A stretch of DNA of 64,000 nt from Pyxidicoccus sp. MSG2 (lineage in GTDB: Bacteria; Myxococcota; Myxococcia; Myxococcales; Myxococcaceae). This document shows positions 41,665-50,754 of the stretch, in pieces (position 1 is the stretch's first letter; every line of letters starts with the position of its first letter). The stretch covers positions 2,666,001-2,730,000 of the forward strand of contig NZ_JAPNKC010000001.1 in assembly GCF_026626705.1 (NCBI RefSeq), written 5' to 3'. The notes below the pieces were generated by a model. It saw only the letters and a list, made by a program, of their open reading frames with translations, was not told the origin of the DNA and did not search any database. Position numbers and translations under genes: made by a program.

Positions 41665-41686
41665 ACTGGGGTCATGGACCGCGTGA
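41156..41686 (+). CDS. Cysteine-cluster (YkgJ-like) protein, intact copy
   Basis: 176 residues. The N-terminal 75 residues carry about nine cysteines in a metal-site-like pattern (CSACAALCC, then CRYLTRGHRCAIH and GCRGCATYDCYG). YkgJ-type clusters are thought to bind zinc or iron-sulfur, with unknown role. The remaining helical part has PPSCGELHAAL. It lies within the island's left repeat; the right repeat holds a frameshifted twin (56700). The last 20 residues diverge from the twin where the repeat ends. Confidence 0.82.
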   Translation: MPRPDLIPDCSACAALCCVATSFERSEDFAFDKPAGVACRYLTRGHRCAIHTELVTRGCRGCATYDCYGAGQRATRAFAAAPAHLRDQAFLVLRSLHELLWLLTEAAKLCPPSCGELHAALTAQVQTLDAIARGDAAALLNVELCRHDQRTRALLRRVGEALGGRAHCQGLGSWTA

Positions 41687-42150
41687 GGGTCGGCCCGCGC
41701 AGACGGGCCGCAATACGGGGCCAACGGCGGCAGCCGGGCCCGGCCCGCCCCCTGGAGGCCGCCTCGCATGCGGCCGCAGCCCCCGCCCCCGCTGCCCGGG
41801 CCTGCGCCGTCATCGGCTGCGGGAGGCCCCACCGCAGCCAGGGCCACTGCGCGGCCCACTACCAGAAGCGGCGCCTCATGGTGGCCACCGGCCGCCTCCA
41901 CCTGGCCTGGGTGGAAGGCGCGGCTCCCCACAGCATCCCTGACGTCATCCTCCCGCGCGGGCGCAGGCCGAAGGCCGAGACTGCGCAGCCTTCGTCAGCG
42001 GCGCCGCCCCCCATCCCAACGCCGAAGGTGTGGGTGCAGAAGAAGGGACAAGGCGTGCTGCCTCTCGGCCCTGGGCTGGTAAGCGCCGCCGTGGCCCCGA
42101 ACACTCGCCCTGTCAGGCGACAACAATTTCTGCCCCCCTCACGCCAGTAA
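41674..42150 (+). CDS. Small hypothetical protein with a Cys/His motif
   Basis: 158 residues, overlapping the previous gene by 13 bases. The middle has CAVIGCGRPHRSQGHCAAHYQKRR, described here as Cys-X4-Cys and Cys-X2-His spacing (a likely zinc site seen in phage and mobile-element proteins). Ends are low-complexity Arg/Ala/Pro and the final 15 codons run into the IS21 terminal repeat, so the C-terminus may be artificial. Function unknown; the real start could be internal. Confidence 0.5.
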   Translation: MDRVRVGPRRRAAIRGQRRQPGPARPLEAASHAAAAPAPAARACAVIGCGRPHRSQGHCAAHYQKRRLMVATGRLHLAWVEGAAPHSIPDVILPRGRRPKAETAQPSSAAPPPIPTPKVWVQKKGQGVLPLGPGLVSAAVAPNTRPVRRQQFLPPSRQ

Positions 42151-42209
42151 AACTGACCCCCTCCGGGAGGGCCGTTTGTTGCTGCTCGTCGTCGGGGTCG
42201 CCGCCGAAG

Positions 42210-42244
42210 CTCCGCCCGCGGGGGCTGTTTCCCCGCGGGCGGAG
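42210..42244. terminator. Hairpin downstream of istB
   Basis: A perfect 14-bp inverted repeat (42210-42223 with 42231-42244) with a 7-base loop. It lies 36 bases after the istB stop and so is probably a terminator inside the IS21 remnant. No T-run is visible on the minus strand. Confidence 0.55.
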
Positions 42245-42279
42245 CGTAGGCCCTTCCGGGCCCTCACGCTCGTCTTCTG

Positions 42280-43070
<791 letters not shown>

Positions 43071-43074
<4 letters not shown>

Positions 43075-43916
43075 GCGGCACCTCGCTTCACGCCGCCCGC
43101 GATGGCCCTCTCGTAGTCCGCGAGGCTGCGGCCCAGCGCATTCAATGCCGAGGGTGCGGCAGCGCTCGCCACCCCCGAAACCTCCTTGGGCTGCTGTCGC
43201 CACAGGCCCTGCCAGTGCTCGGCCTTGATGATGCGCGCGTGCGGCTCGCGGCCGCGTGTGTGCCGGGCCACCTCGACTCCGCCGTGGAAGATGCGCACGT
43301 CGGCGTCGCCGACGAGGACCTCCACATGCTCGCGCACGAGCCGGTGCGGCACGCTGTAGCGAATGGTGTCCACGTCGACGAGGGCGTCGTGGGCCACCCG
43401 TCGTTTCAGACGCTGCTCGCGCCGTGGCAGCGCGCGCAGCGGCAGCGCACGCAGCGCCGTCTTTTCGTCGCGCTCAAAGCGGGCCGCGGGCGTCTCGTGC
43501 GTCGTGCCATGCACCCGGACATCCGCATCGACCATCCATGCGGCCAGGTGCGCCTGCAGCCCGGCGAAGGACTCGAAGGTGCGTGCGGCGAGCGCGTTGC
43601 GCTTGACGTACTTCACCCCCGACTCCGTCTTGCCTTTGGTGCGTGCGCGATATGGCCCGCAGGCGCGAGGGGTGACGTCCCAGGTCGAGCCCGACACGCA
43701 CTGCTGAAGGCGCTGGCGCACGGCTTCCGTCTGGTCCGGCGCTTCGGCCAGCCGCGCCGCCATGGGCTCGATGCTCTTGCGCTCTCCATCCAGCAGCAGC
43801 CCGGTGACGTATCCGTCCATGGCGCGACGCCTCTCCGTGCGTCCCATTCCCGTCGTCATTGTGTCCAGGAACTCGGAGAGCTCTCGGTCGAGCTTGTGCA
43901 GTTGTGCGAGCGTCAT
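43071..43916 (-). pseudogene. Chimeric transposase: IS701-type N-terminus fused in frame to IstA C-terminus
   Basis: 281 residues, uninterrupted. Residues 1-81 (MTLAQLHKLDRELSEFLDTM to VSGSTWD) read as the start of an IS701-family DDE transposase (GMGRTERRRAMDGYVTGLLLDG). From about residue 82 the sequence changes to the IS21 IstA C-terminal region (RTKGKTESGVKYVKRNALA, then the Mu-type C-terminal domain TIRYSVPHRLVREHVEVL). The IstA part lacks its N-terminal HTH and most of the DDE core, so it cannot transpose. The junction is near 43673. Confidence 0.85.
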
Positions 43917-44276
43917 GCCTCATCAACACCGGGCTGCCATGCCCGATTCATCTGACTGAGTAGTGTTAGGCGGCGGAGCTGTGTGGTGAAGCCGCCTCGG
44001 GGCGCACCAACCTGGCGCTGCGCGCGGTGGCCCCGGCCCACCGGGAGGTCCGGCTCTGCGCGTACATGAGTTCCCAGCGCCCGGCGCGACAGGGCGGAGC
44101 CAACCCCAGTTTTCGAAGGTCCCTCTCCGCCGCTCGCCTCGCCACCACTGCCGCCCGCTCCCCGCCACGTGCAGGGCGACGAAGGTGCGGGGTGTGTGGC
44201 TGTTCCGACAGAGGCACGACTCGCTGTTCTCGGCGCCTGGATGTGGGTAAGGTCCCGCCCCTCAGGGGAGGGAGCC
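43917..44276. other. Non-coding stretch between IS remnant and nucleotidyltransferase gene
   Basis: No convincing gene. The first 70 bases probably hold the IS701-type left end. The rest is GC-rich without a recognisable product on either strand. The last bases (CAGGGGAGGGAGCC) carry the ribosome site for the gene at 44277. Confidence 0.5.
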
Positions 44277-44909
44277 GTGTCTTCGATTCCGGACCATTCG
44301 TGGGATGGGCTGCTGCCACCGTGGGAAGGGCGGGATCCGACGACGAACGTCAACCGCTCGCCGTACCGCTGCAGCTGGCAGGACATCATCAACCGCTTCG
44401 CCACCTCCCCGAAGCGCATCGACATCCTTCTCGGCCTGCTTGGCTACCGAGCGCTCCTGCGTGAGCACGGGGTCACTGTCGGCTTCCAGTGGCTCACTGG
44501 GAGCTTCGTCGAGCGCATCAACCGCGAGCCCAACGACGTCGACGTCGTTACCTTCTTCCAGGTCCCAGTGTCATTCAGCGAGGCGGACGCCAAAACACTC
44601 TTCAATCACGGGCACAACAAGAAGACGTACTTCTGCGACCACTACCCCGTTCCGCTGAGCTATCCCGCGTCGCCCGCCGTGGACCCGACGGAGCACGGGG
44701 CGGTGCTCGTCGACACCACCACCTACTGGTACGGGTTGTTCTCCCACCGTCGCGACACGTACGCATGGAAGGGGTTCCTCCGCATGGACCTCCTCCCGGC
44801 GGAGTATGATGACCCGGCACGTGAGTTGCTTGTGACCATCAAGGCACACTTGGTGAAGCAGCAGGAATTGGCATCGAAGTTGGCGAAGACTGAGGACCCT
44901 GGACAGTGA
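44277..44909 (+). CDS. Nucleotidyltransferase-fold protein (DUF6932-like)
   Basis: 210 residues from the GTG at 44277, which has GGGGAGGGA upstream. The signature TGSFVERINREPNDVDVVTFF fits the nucleotidyltransferase GSF-X(n)-DxD motif, with the metal Asp pair in NDVDV. A later GAVLVDTTTYWYG and LRMDLLP may hold the third acidic residue. Similar small proteins are annotated as DUF6932 and lie in islands with a partner gene. Here the next gene overlaps by 4 bases (GTGA). Role as a toxin/antitoxin or defence pair is inference. Confidence 0.8.
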   Translation: MSSIPDHSWDGLLPPWEGRDPTTNVNRSPYRCSWQDIINRFATSPKRIDILLGLLGYRALLREHGVTVGFQWLTGSFVERINREPNDVDVVTFFQVPVSFSEADAKTLFNHGHNKKTYFCDHYPVPLSYPASPAVDPTEHGAVLVDTTTYWYGLFSHRRDTYAWKGFLRMDLLPAEYDDPARELLVTIKAHLVKQQELASKLAKTEDPGQ

Positions 44910-45850
44910 ACAGCGCGACACGCAGACAGTTCCTGCAAGCAGAGCGCGCTGCGGCGGCGGCGTTGCTCGCGCGCCTTTCGCCTGCGCACTTCATCGAGCG
45001 CATCTCCCTTCAGTCGCGGCTTGAGAGCATCGACCAGGAGCTCCAGGAGCTCGGCGCATCGCAAGCGGACTCCGTTGAGCCTGCAAGCACTACGGTCTAC
45101 TTCGACGGCGGCCCGGTAGTGGGTCAGCGTGCCATCGATGCCACGTTCGCGGCCTCCGCCATCGCGCAATTCCAGGGGTTGGTGGAGCTGGTTGGTGCCT
45201 CGCGCCGCCACGGAGCACTCGGGCGCGGAGGCGCGGTTCCCGGAGGCCGGGACTTCCGGCTGCACATCACCGACATCGCGCGCGGCTCCTTCGGTTTCCA
45301 CTTCGAGCAGCTTGAGGGGAACGAGTCCGCCGACGAGATGCGGGCTGCGGTCGGTGAGGCAACGGAGCTCATTGAGGGGCTCCGAGCCGAAGAAGAGGAG
45401 TTCTACGAGCGGATCGCCGAGTTGGAGCCGCGCGTGCGGACCGCGCTGAACGAGTTTGTCCAAGTGCTGTCCAAGAGCGAGGCAACGCTCAGGATGGAGA
45501 GCGGGACCCGCAAGCTCAAGCTCACCAAGGACGAAGTACACACAGCGAGCACGCGCCTCTCCGAAGGCGCGCCGAGCGTGAATGACGTGCCGCGAAGAGT
45601 GAAGTACCTAGGCGTCCTAGGCGAGTCGCGGCGCTTCGAACTCCAGGACCTAGAGACCGGGGTCGTCTACAAGGGGAAGCTCGCTCCCGGGCTCGATGCG
45701 AACATGGTGGCAGAGGTTGCTCTCGTCCTTATGGAGACATGCACCGCAATGCTGCGCATCACGACAGTGGAGCGTCCCGGACGCGAGCCGAAGGTCACGT
45801 ACCAGCTTCTGTGGCTGCGTCCCGAACGCCTCGGCGATCAGGCGCCGTAG
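44906..45850 (+). CDS. Unrecognised partner of the nucleotidyltransferase
   Basis: 314 residues from a GTG overlapping the previous stop. The N-terminal helical part (about 1-50) leads to a mixed domain with FRLHITDIARGSFGFHFEQLEG, a charged coiled coil (about 140-185, EATELIEGLRAEEEEFYERIAEL) and a beta-rich C-terminal part (about 220-305; RRVKYLGVLGESRRFELQDL, PKVTYQLLWL). No enzyme motif seen. Tight coupling to a nucleotidyltransferase suggests a two-component toxin-antitoxin or defence unit, with this protein as target or sensor. Confidence 0.75.
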   Translation: MNSATRRQFLQAERAAAAALLARLSPAHFIERISLQSRLESIDQELQELGASQADSVEPASTTVYFDGGPVVGQRAIDATFAASAIAQFQGLVELVGASRRHGALGRGGAVPGGRDFRLHITDIARGSFGFHFEQLEGNESADEMRAAVGEATELIEGLRAEEEEFYERIAELEPRVRTALNEFVQVLSKSEATLRMESGTRKLKLTKDEVHTASTRLSEGAPSVNDVPRRVKYLGVLGESRRFELQDLETGVVYKGKLAPGLDANMVAEVALVLMETCTAMLRITTVERPGREPKVTYQLLWLRPERLGDQAP

Positions 45851-45871
45851 GGCGCCGGCGCCCTCGTGCCA

Positions 45872-46206
45872 ACCCAAAATTTGGTCGCCGTATCATGTGT
45901 GCGCCAAGTCCGCCTCACGGCTGTGAACGACCCGCGAGATGGGTTGGCCTTGCTCAAGCTGGGCGTGCCCCTCCCGGGCCCCGCCGCGTACAAATCGCCG
46001 GCAGCCTATTCGACACTCCCCACCAATCTTCCCCCATCTGAGAGCAGTCAGGCGCCCACCAAGTCGCGAAATGCAGGAACAGTAAGGCGCCAAGTTCGCG
46101 GCGAACCAATCGGGCACCCCGACTGGCCACTCTCTGCGCAACCCCGAGAAATCACTCATGATTTCTGTCGCACTCTCTGGAGAGAGAGCAGAGAACGAGT
46201 TCGTGG
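45872..46206 (+). repeat. Left copy of degenerate repeat flanking the defence operon
   Basis: Three short blocks recur in the same order at 56201-56435: ACCCAAAATTYGGTCGC (45872-45888), AAGTTCGCGGCGRACCAATC plus GG (46092-46113) and AGAGAACGAGTTCGTGG (46190-46206). Spacing differs between copies, with the left copy about 100 bases longer. The last block is followed by an att-like end and a weak GC hairpin with TCTTTT (46270-46305), echoing the tRNA-Asn terminator. Confidence 0.72.
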
Positions 46207-46746
46207 GGCCAACCATTCGGGAGCCATTTCTCTCTCGTCGCCAACAAGCGGCGGGAGCTGGTGAACAAAGGCCCCCTTGGAGAAATCCTCGGGGGCTTCG
46301 TCTTTTCTCCCCACGTTTCCAAGGGGTTCGCGCGTTCTCGTGGGGGGACGCGGCGATCGCGAGCGCGCGGGCAGAGAGCGCGGTTGCGGGGGGTCGGGCG
46401 TCGCGGACAAGACCGACGCGCGTTCTCTGTCCGTTCGGGAGAGAGAGTCCGAGAGCGGTTAAAAGGAGACGCTAACCGCTCACCGCGCGCCCTCGGCGAG
46501 AACGGCGCGACGAGCTACGCGGCGTTGCCGCGCGATGCACCCACGACGGCAGCGGCACACGCGCTCTTCGAGCCTCTCGGCGCGCGGTCTCTCCCCGGTC
46601 GCGGGCGGCGGGAACACGCGGCGCGCACGCGCTCGCGCGCCCCCTTCGGCACAACTCGCTCCCCTGGTATCGTTCGCGATCGATGAGGCGGCACGGCGAC
46701 AACATGGACCTCGGCGAAGGCCGACTCCTCGAGAGGGCTGTCTAAA
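46207..46746. other. Leader region before the defence operon
   Basis: 540 bases without a credible gene. It holds the hairpin near 46270-46305 and a stretch with several GAGAGAG runs (46433-46455). GAGAGGG at 46732-46738 serves the GTG at 46747. No sigma-70 promoter was identified. Confidence 0.5.
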
Positions 46747-48477
46747 GTGGCTGACGAGACGACGGACGGCGCGCTCCTCGAGCTCAAGCTGATCGGCGAC
46801 ATCGCGGGCTCGTTCCGCGTCGCCCGGTACCAGCGTGGGTATCGCTGGGGGAAGCTCGAGGTGGAGCGCCTGCTCAACGACATCTGGGAGAGCAAGGGCA
46901 CGCCCTACAGCCTGCAGCCGGTCGTCGTGAAGCGTGACGGCGAGGCCGCGTGGGAGCTGGTCGACGGCCAGCAGCGCCTCACCACCCTCTTCCTCATCTT
47001 CGTGTTCATGCAGCGCGAGCGGCTCCAGAGCTCCGGCGCGCCGTACTCCATCACGTACGACACGCGTCCGGACAGCGAGGCCTACCTACAACAGCTCGAC
47101 GCTGACCGCGCCGACAGCAACATCGACTTCTTCCACCTTCACGGGGCATACGAGTGCATCCGCGCTTGGTTCGACACGCACGGCGCCCGGCGACAGTACG
47201 TGGCCAACAAGTTCTACGGGTACCTCTTCGAGAGCGTTCGCGTCATCTGGTACGAGGCGCCGAAGGGTCTCGACTCGACGACCCTCTTCACGCGCTTGAA
47301 CGTCGGGAGGATTCCGCTCACGGACGCTGAGCTGCTCAAGGCGCTCTTGCTCTCGCGCAGTCGTGGGGGCGCCGGCGCCACGGACAGGACCCACGAGATC
47401 GCCGCGCAATGGGACAGCATCGAGCGCGATCTCCAGCATCCCGATGTCTGGGCGTTCGTCGCAGACGATGCAGCCGCAGACAGTCCGACGCGGATCACCC
47501 TGCTCCTCGACACGCTTGCGGGGGGCCCTCGCGGTCGAGCACGTCCGCGGTTCCACACCTTCGATGTGCTCCGAGAGAAGGTCGAGCAGAGCAAACCGGA
47601 GGCGGTCTGGAACCAGGTCGTCCAGCTCCACGCGCTCGTTCTCGGCTGGTACGAGAACCGGGACCACTACCACAAGATCGGTTACCTCGTGGCCATTGGG
47701 CAGCGCTTCAGCGATCTCGTCGCGCTCGCATCCGGCAAGACGAAGAGCGAATTCGGGGCTGTCCTCGACGGGCGGATCCGCGAGACCCTCGACCTCACGC
47801 CCTCCGGCGTGACTGCGCTCAGCTACGAGTCAGACACGCAGAAGTGCGCCCGCCTCCTCCTCCTGATGAACGTCGAGACGGTGCGACGGATGAAGGACTC
47901 GACCGAGCGCTACTCGTTCCGCATCCATCGCCGCCAGGCGTGGTCGCTCGAGCACATCCATGCGCAGCACGCGGAGAGCCTCACCAAGGCCGAGCAGTGG
48001 AAGGAATGGCTGCGGCTTCACCGCGCCGCCCTCGCGGACTTTCGCTCGGTCGATGAAGCCCGCCGGGACGAACTCCTCCGCCGGATCGACGACGTCGGCG
48101 ACAAGATCGATCGCCAAGTGTTTCAGGAGCTCGCGCGCGACGTAGCGGCAACATTCACCCTCGCAGACGGATCGGCCGCAGCGGCAGCCCACTCGGTGCA
48201 TTCGGTGTCGAACCTTGCGCTTCTCGCGAGCGGCCACAACAGCGCGCTGAGCAACGCAGTGTTCGAGGTCAAGCGGCGGCGGATCCTTGAACTCGATCGC
48301 CAGGGAGCGTACATCCCCATCTGCACGCGCCAAGTCTTCCTCAAGTACTACACGGACGCCGACGCGCAGCAGGTCCACTTCTGGAGCACGCAGGACCGCG
48401 AAGCCTACTTGGTCGCGATCCTCTCGGCCGACGGTGGTGTGGGCGCCTACCTCAAGCCGGAGGTGCCGCTGTCATGA
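46747..48477 (+). CDS. DUF262-DUF1524 (GmrSD-like) protein, HNH-type nuclease expected
   Basis: 576 residues from a GTG. The N-terminal DUF262 domain has YQRGYRW (28-34) and DGQQRLTTL (about 73-81), the ParB-like nucleotide-dependent motif of GmrS. The C-terminal DUF1524 region carries SLEHIHAQH (His403 pair region) and NLALLASGHNSALSNAVFEVKRR, matching the His...Asn...Lys HNH-type pattern. GmrSD enzymes are type IV restriction enzymes that cut DNA with modified cytosine. First gene of a five-gene run; ATGA overlap with the next. Confidence 0.88.
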   Translation: MADETTDGALLELKLIGDIAGSFRVARYQRGYRWGKLEVERLLNDIWESKGTPYSLQPVVVKRDGEAAWELVDGQQRLTTLFLIFVFMQRERLQSSGAPYSITYDTRPDSEAYLQQLDADRADSNIDFFHLHGAYECIRAWFDTHGARRQYVANKFYGYLFESVRVIWYEAPKGLDSTTLFTRLNVGRIPLTDAELLKALLLSRSRGGAGATDRTHEIAAQWDSIERDLQHPDVWAFVADDAAADSPTRITLLLDTLAGGPRGRARPRFHTFDVLREKVEQSKPEAVWNQVVQLHALVLGWYENRDHYHKIGYLVAIGQRFSDLVALASGKTKSEFGAVLDGRIRETLDLTPSGVTALSYESDTQKCARLLLLMNVETVRRMKDSTERYSFRIHRRQAWSLEHIHAQHAESLTKAEQWKEWLRLHRAALADFRSVDEARRDELLRRIDDVGDKIDRQVFQELARDVAATFTLADGSAAAAAHSVHSVSNLALLASGHNSALSNAVFEVKRRRILELDRQGAYIPICTRQVFLKYYTDADAQQVHFWSTQDREAYLVAILSADGGVGAYLKPEVPLS

Positions 48478-50753
48478 AGAGCTACGTCACGTCTTACAAC
48501 GGCCTCTTCGCTCGACGCGCGGCGGACGCGCCCATCGTGGAGCGCATCGAGATCCCGATCATCCAGCGGGACTACGCGCAGGGGCGAGACAGCGACGCAG
48601 TTGCGCGCATCCGCGCCAACTTCCTCGACGTCTTGCACGACTCAGTGACGACCGGGACGCCCATCAGCCTCGACTTCGTCTACGGCGACGTCGTGGGCGG
48701 TACGCTTCGCCCTCTCGATGGTCAGCAGCGGCTCACGACCCTGTTCCTGCTGCACTGGTACCTCGCGTGGCGCGCGGACCGACTCGACCAGGAGCAGGGT
48801 TGGAAGCGCTTCGAGTACGCCACCCGTCCGAGTGCGCGACGCTTCTGCGCGTGCCTCGTCGAGTCGAAGCCACCCTCGGATGCGAGGCTGCGCGCGTGGT
48901 TCGAGAACCAGCACTGGTTCCTGCACACGTGGCAGCACGATCCGACGATCCAGTCGATGCAGCTGATGCTCGAGGCGATCCACGAGCGCTTCGCCGACGC
49001 CGACTGCGCCGCGGCGTGGGAGCGGCTCGTGGGCTCCGAGGCACCCGCGATCTCGTTTCACCTGCTGCCGATCGAGCAGATGGGCTTGAGCGAGGACCTC
49101 TACATCAAGATGAACTCGCGCGGGAAGCCGCTTACGCCGTTCGAGAACTTCAAGGCGAGGTTCGAGCAGGTCTTGGAGCACTCCTGCCCTGACCGCGTCG
49201 AGGAGTTCGCGCAGAAGGTGGACGGCACTTGGGCCGACCTGCTCTGGCCGTTCCGCGGAAGCGACGACATCGTCGACGACGAGTTCCTCCGCTACTTCCA
49301 GTTCGTCACCGATGTCTGCGAGTGGCACGATGGCGGGCTTCCTTCGGGCGACATCGAGACGCTCGCCAAGCGCGTCTACGGCCCGGGAAATGAGAAGGCC
49401 GCGGCGCACCTGGACTTCCTGATCCGCTGCTTCGACACCTGGGTCGATGCCGACACGGCCTCCGTGTTCTCCAAGACGTTCTCCTTGACGCCCGCCCCGC
49501 TCGATTCGGATGACACGAGCAAGGTGATCCTCTTCGGCATGCAGGGAAGCTCGGTCAACCTGTTCGCCGAGTGCTGCCTAGGCCAGGTGCGGCGTAGCTG
49601 GCCGCGGACCCTCCTCCTTTACGCGGTTCTGCTGCACCGACTGCACGAGACTGCCGAGTTCCCGCGTAGGCTTCGCGTGCTGCGTAACCTGCTCGAGGCC
49701 TCGAGCAGCGAGCTCCGTGCCGAGAAGATGCCCGCGTTGCTCGCGGACGTGCGCCGACTCATCGTCGAGGGGGCCCTCTCGGGCGTCTCGAGCTTCAACC
49801 AAGCGCAGGTCGCCGACGAACAGTTGAAGATCGAACTCTTGAGAGAGAGCGAGGCGCCCGCTCTCGAGCGCGCTCTCTTCCATCTCGAGGATCACCCGCT
49901 TCTACGCGGCTGCCTGGCCGCCTTCGATCTCGATGCCTCGATCTTCGAGCGTCGGGCACGAGCGTTCCACGAGCTGATCGCCGATCCGAGCTTGCTGCCC
50001 GTTCTCACCGGAGCGTTGCTCGCTGCAGGCGACTACTCGCAGCGCATCAATCACCGCTTCTTGCAGCTCGGCTCGAGCTCGAACATGTCGCAGTGGCGAG
50101 AGGAGATCCTGACCGGATCCAGTCGCGCACTCCTTGCCAATGTGCGTGACGCATTGGGGCACCTCCTCGACGCCGTTGCGGCGCGCGAAGGTGATGTGCG
50201 GTCGACGCTCGAGTCCTTCACGAACGGCTGGCTGGAGAGCACGGACGACGCGAACGGCTTGGACTGGCGCTGGTACTTCGTGCGCTACCCAGAGATGCGC
50301 GCGGGCCGCTCTGGCATCTACGCCAGCGCGACGGGCTCCCTGGGCTACAGCGTGTGCATGTTGGATAAGAAGGCGATGAGCAGTTACTACCGCGACCCCT
50401 ACCTCTCTGCGATTCGGCAGCAGAGCGGCGTCCCGGAATCGGCCGTCCAAGGAGCGGTCGCGCAGCACTGGTCTGGTGGTCCCTGGTTCACTGGCTACGA
50501 GACGGAGGCGCGCTGGATGCAGCTCACGAGGAGCGGCGCGGAGATCCAGTGCGTCCAGGATGGGCTCCAGCTACGCGCGCCCGCTACGCCGCACGTGGAA
50601 GTTTTCACGCGCGTCTGCGCGGCCCGCGGGATCGGTCCCGATCTTCGCCTGAAGGTTCCCCAGGTCGCGATCGGCGGGCGCCAGCTCGACACGAAGGACC
50701 GGGTGCAGCTCGGCGCAGCGCTCCTCCGCGACCTCGTAAACGCGGGGCTGTAG
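48474..50753 (+). CDS. Large DUF262 protein without a recognisable nuclease domain
   Basis: 759 residues. DUF262 at the N-terminus: IIQRDYAQGR (about 28-37) and DGQQRLTTLF (about 82-91), with FHLLPIEQMGLSEDLYIKMNSRGKPL after it. The rest (about 250-759) is long and helical with no visible HNH/DUF1524 pattern; the end has NGLDWRWYFVRYPEMRAG and YYRDPYLSAIRQ. It probably acts with the preceding protein, as regulator or sensor. Overlaps both neighbours closely (ATGA upstream, 1 base before GTG downstream). Confidence 0.85.
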   Translation: MKSYVTSYNGLFARRAADAPIVERIEIPIIQRDYAQGRDSDAVARIRANFLDVLHDSVTTGTPISLDFVYGDVVGGTLRPLDGQQRLTTLFLLHWYLAWRADRLDQEQGWKRFEYATRPSARRFCACLVESKPPSDARLRAWFENQHWFLHTWQHDPTIQSMQLMLEAIHERFADADCAAAWERLVGSEAPAISFHLLPIEQMGLSEDLYIKMNSRGKPLTPFENFKARFEQVLEHSCPDRVEEFAQKVDGTWADLLWPFRGSDDIVDDEFLRYFQFVTDVCEWHDGGLPSGDIETLAKRVYGPGNEKAAAHLDFLIRCFDTWVDADTASVFSKTFSLTPAPLDSDDTSKVILFGMQGSSVNLFAECCLGQVRRSWPRTLLLYAVLLHRLHETAEFPRRLRVLRNLLEASSSELRAEKMPALLADVRRLIVEGALSGVSSFNQAQVADEQLKIELLRESEAPALERALFHLEDHPLLRGCLAAFDLDASIFERRARAFHELIADPSLLPVLTGALLAAGDYSQRINHRFLQLGSSSNMSQWREEILTGSSRALLANVRDALGHLLDAVAAREGDVRSTLESFTNGWLESTDDANGLDWRWYFVRYPEMRAGRSGIYASATGSLGYSVCMLDKKAMSSYYRDPYLSAIRQQSGVPESAVQGAVAQHWSGGPWFTGYETEARWMQLTRSGAEIQCVQDGLQLRAPATPHVEVFTRVCAARGIGPDLRLKVPQVAIGGRQLDTKDRVQLGAALLRDLVNAGL

Positions 50754-50754
50754 C

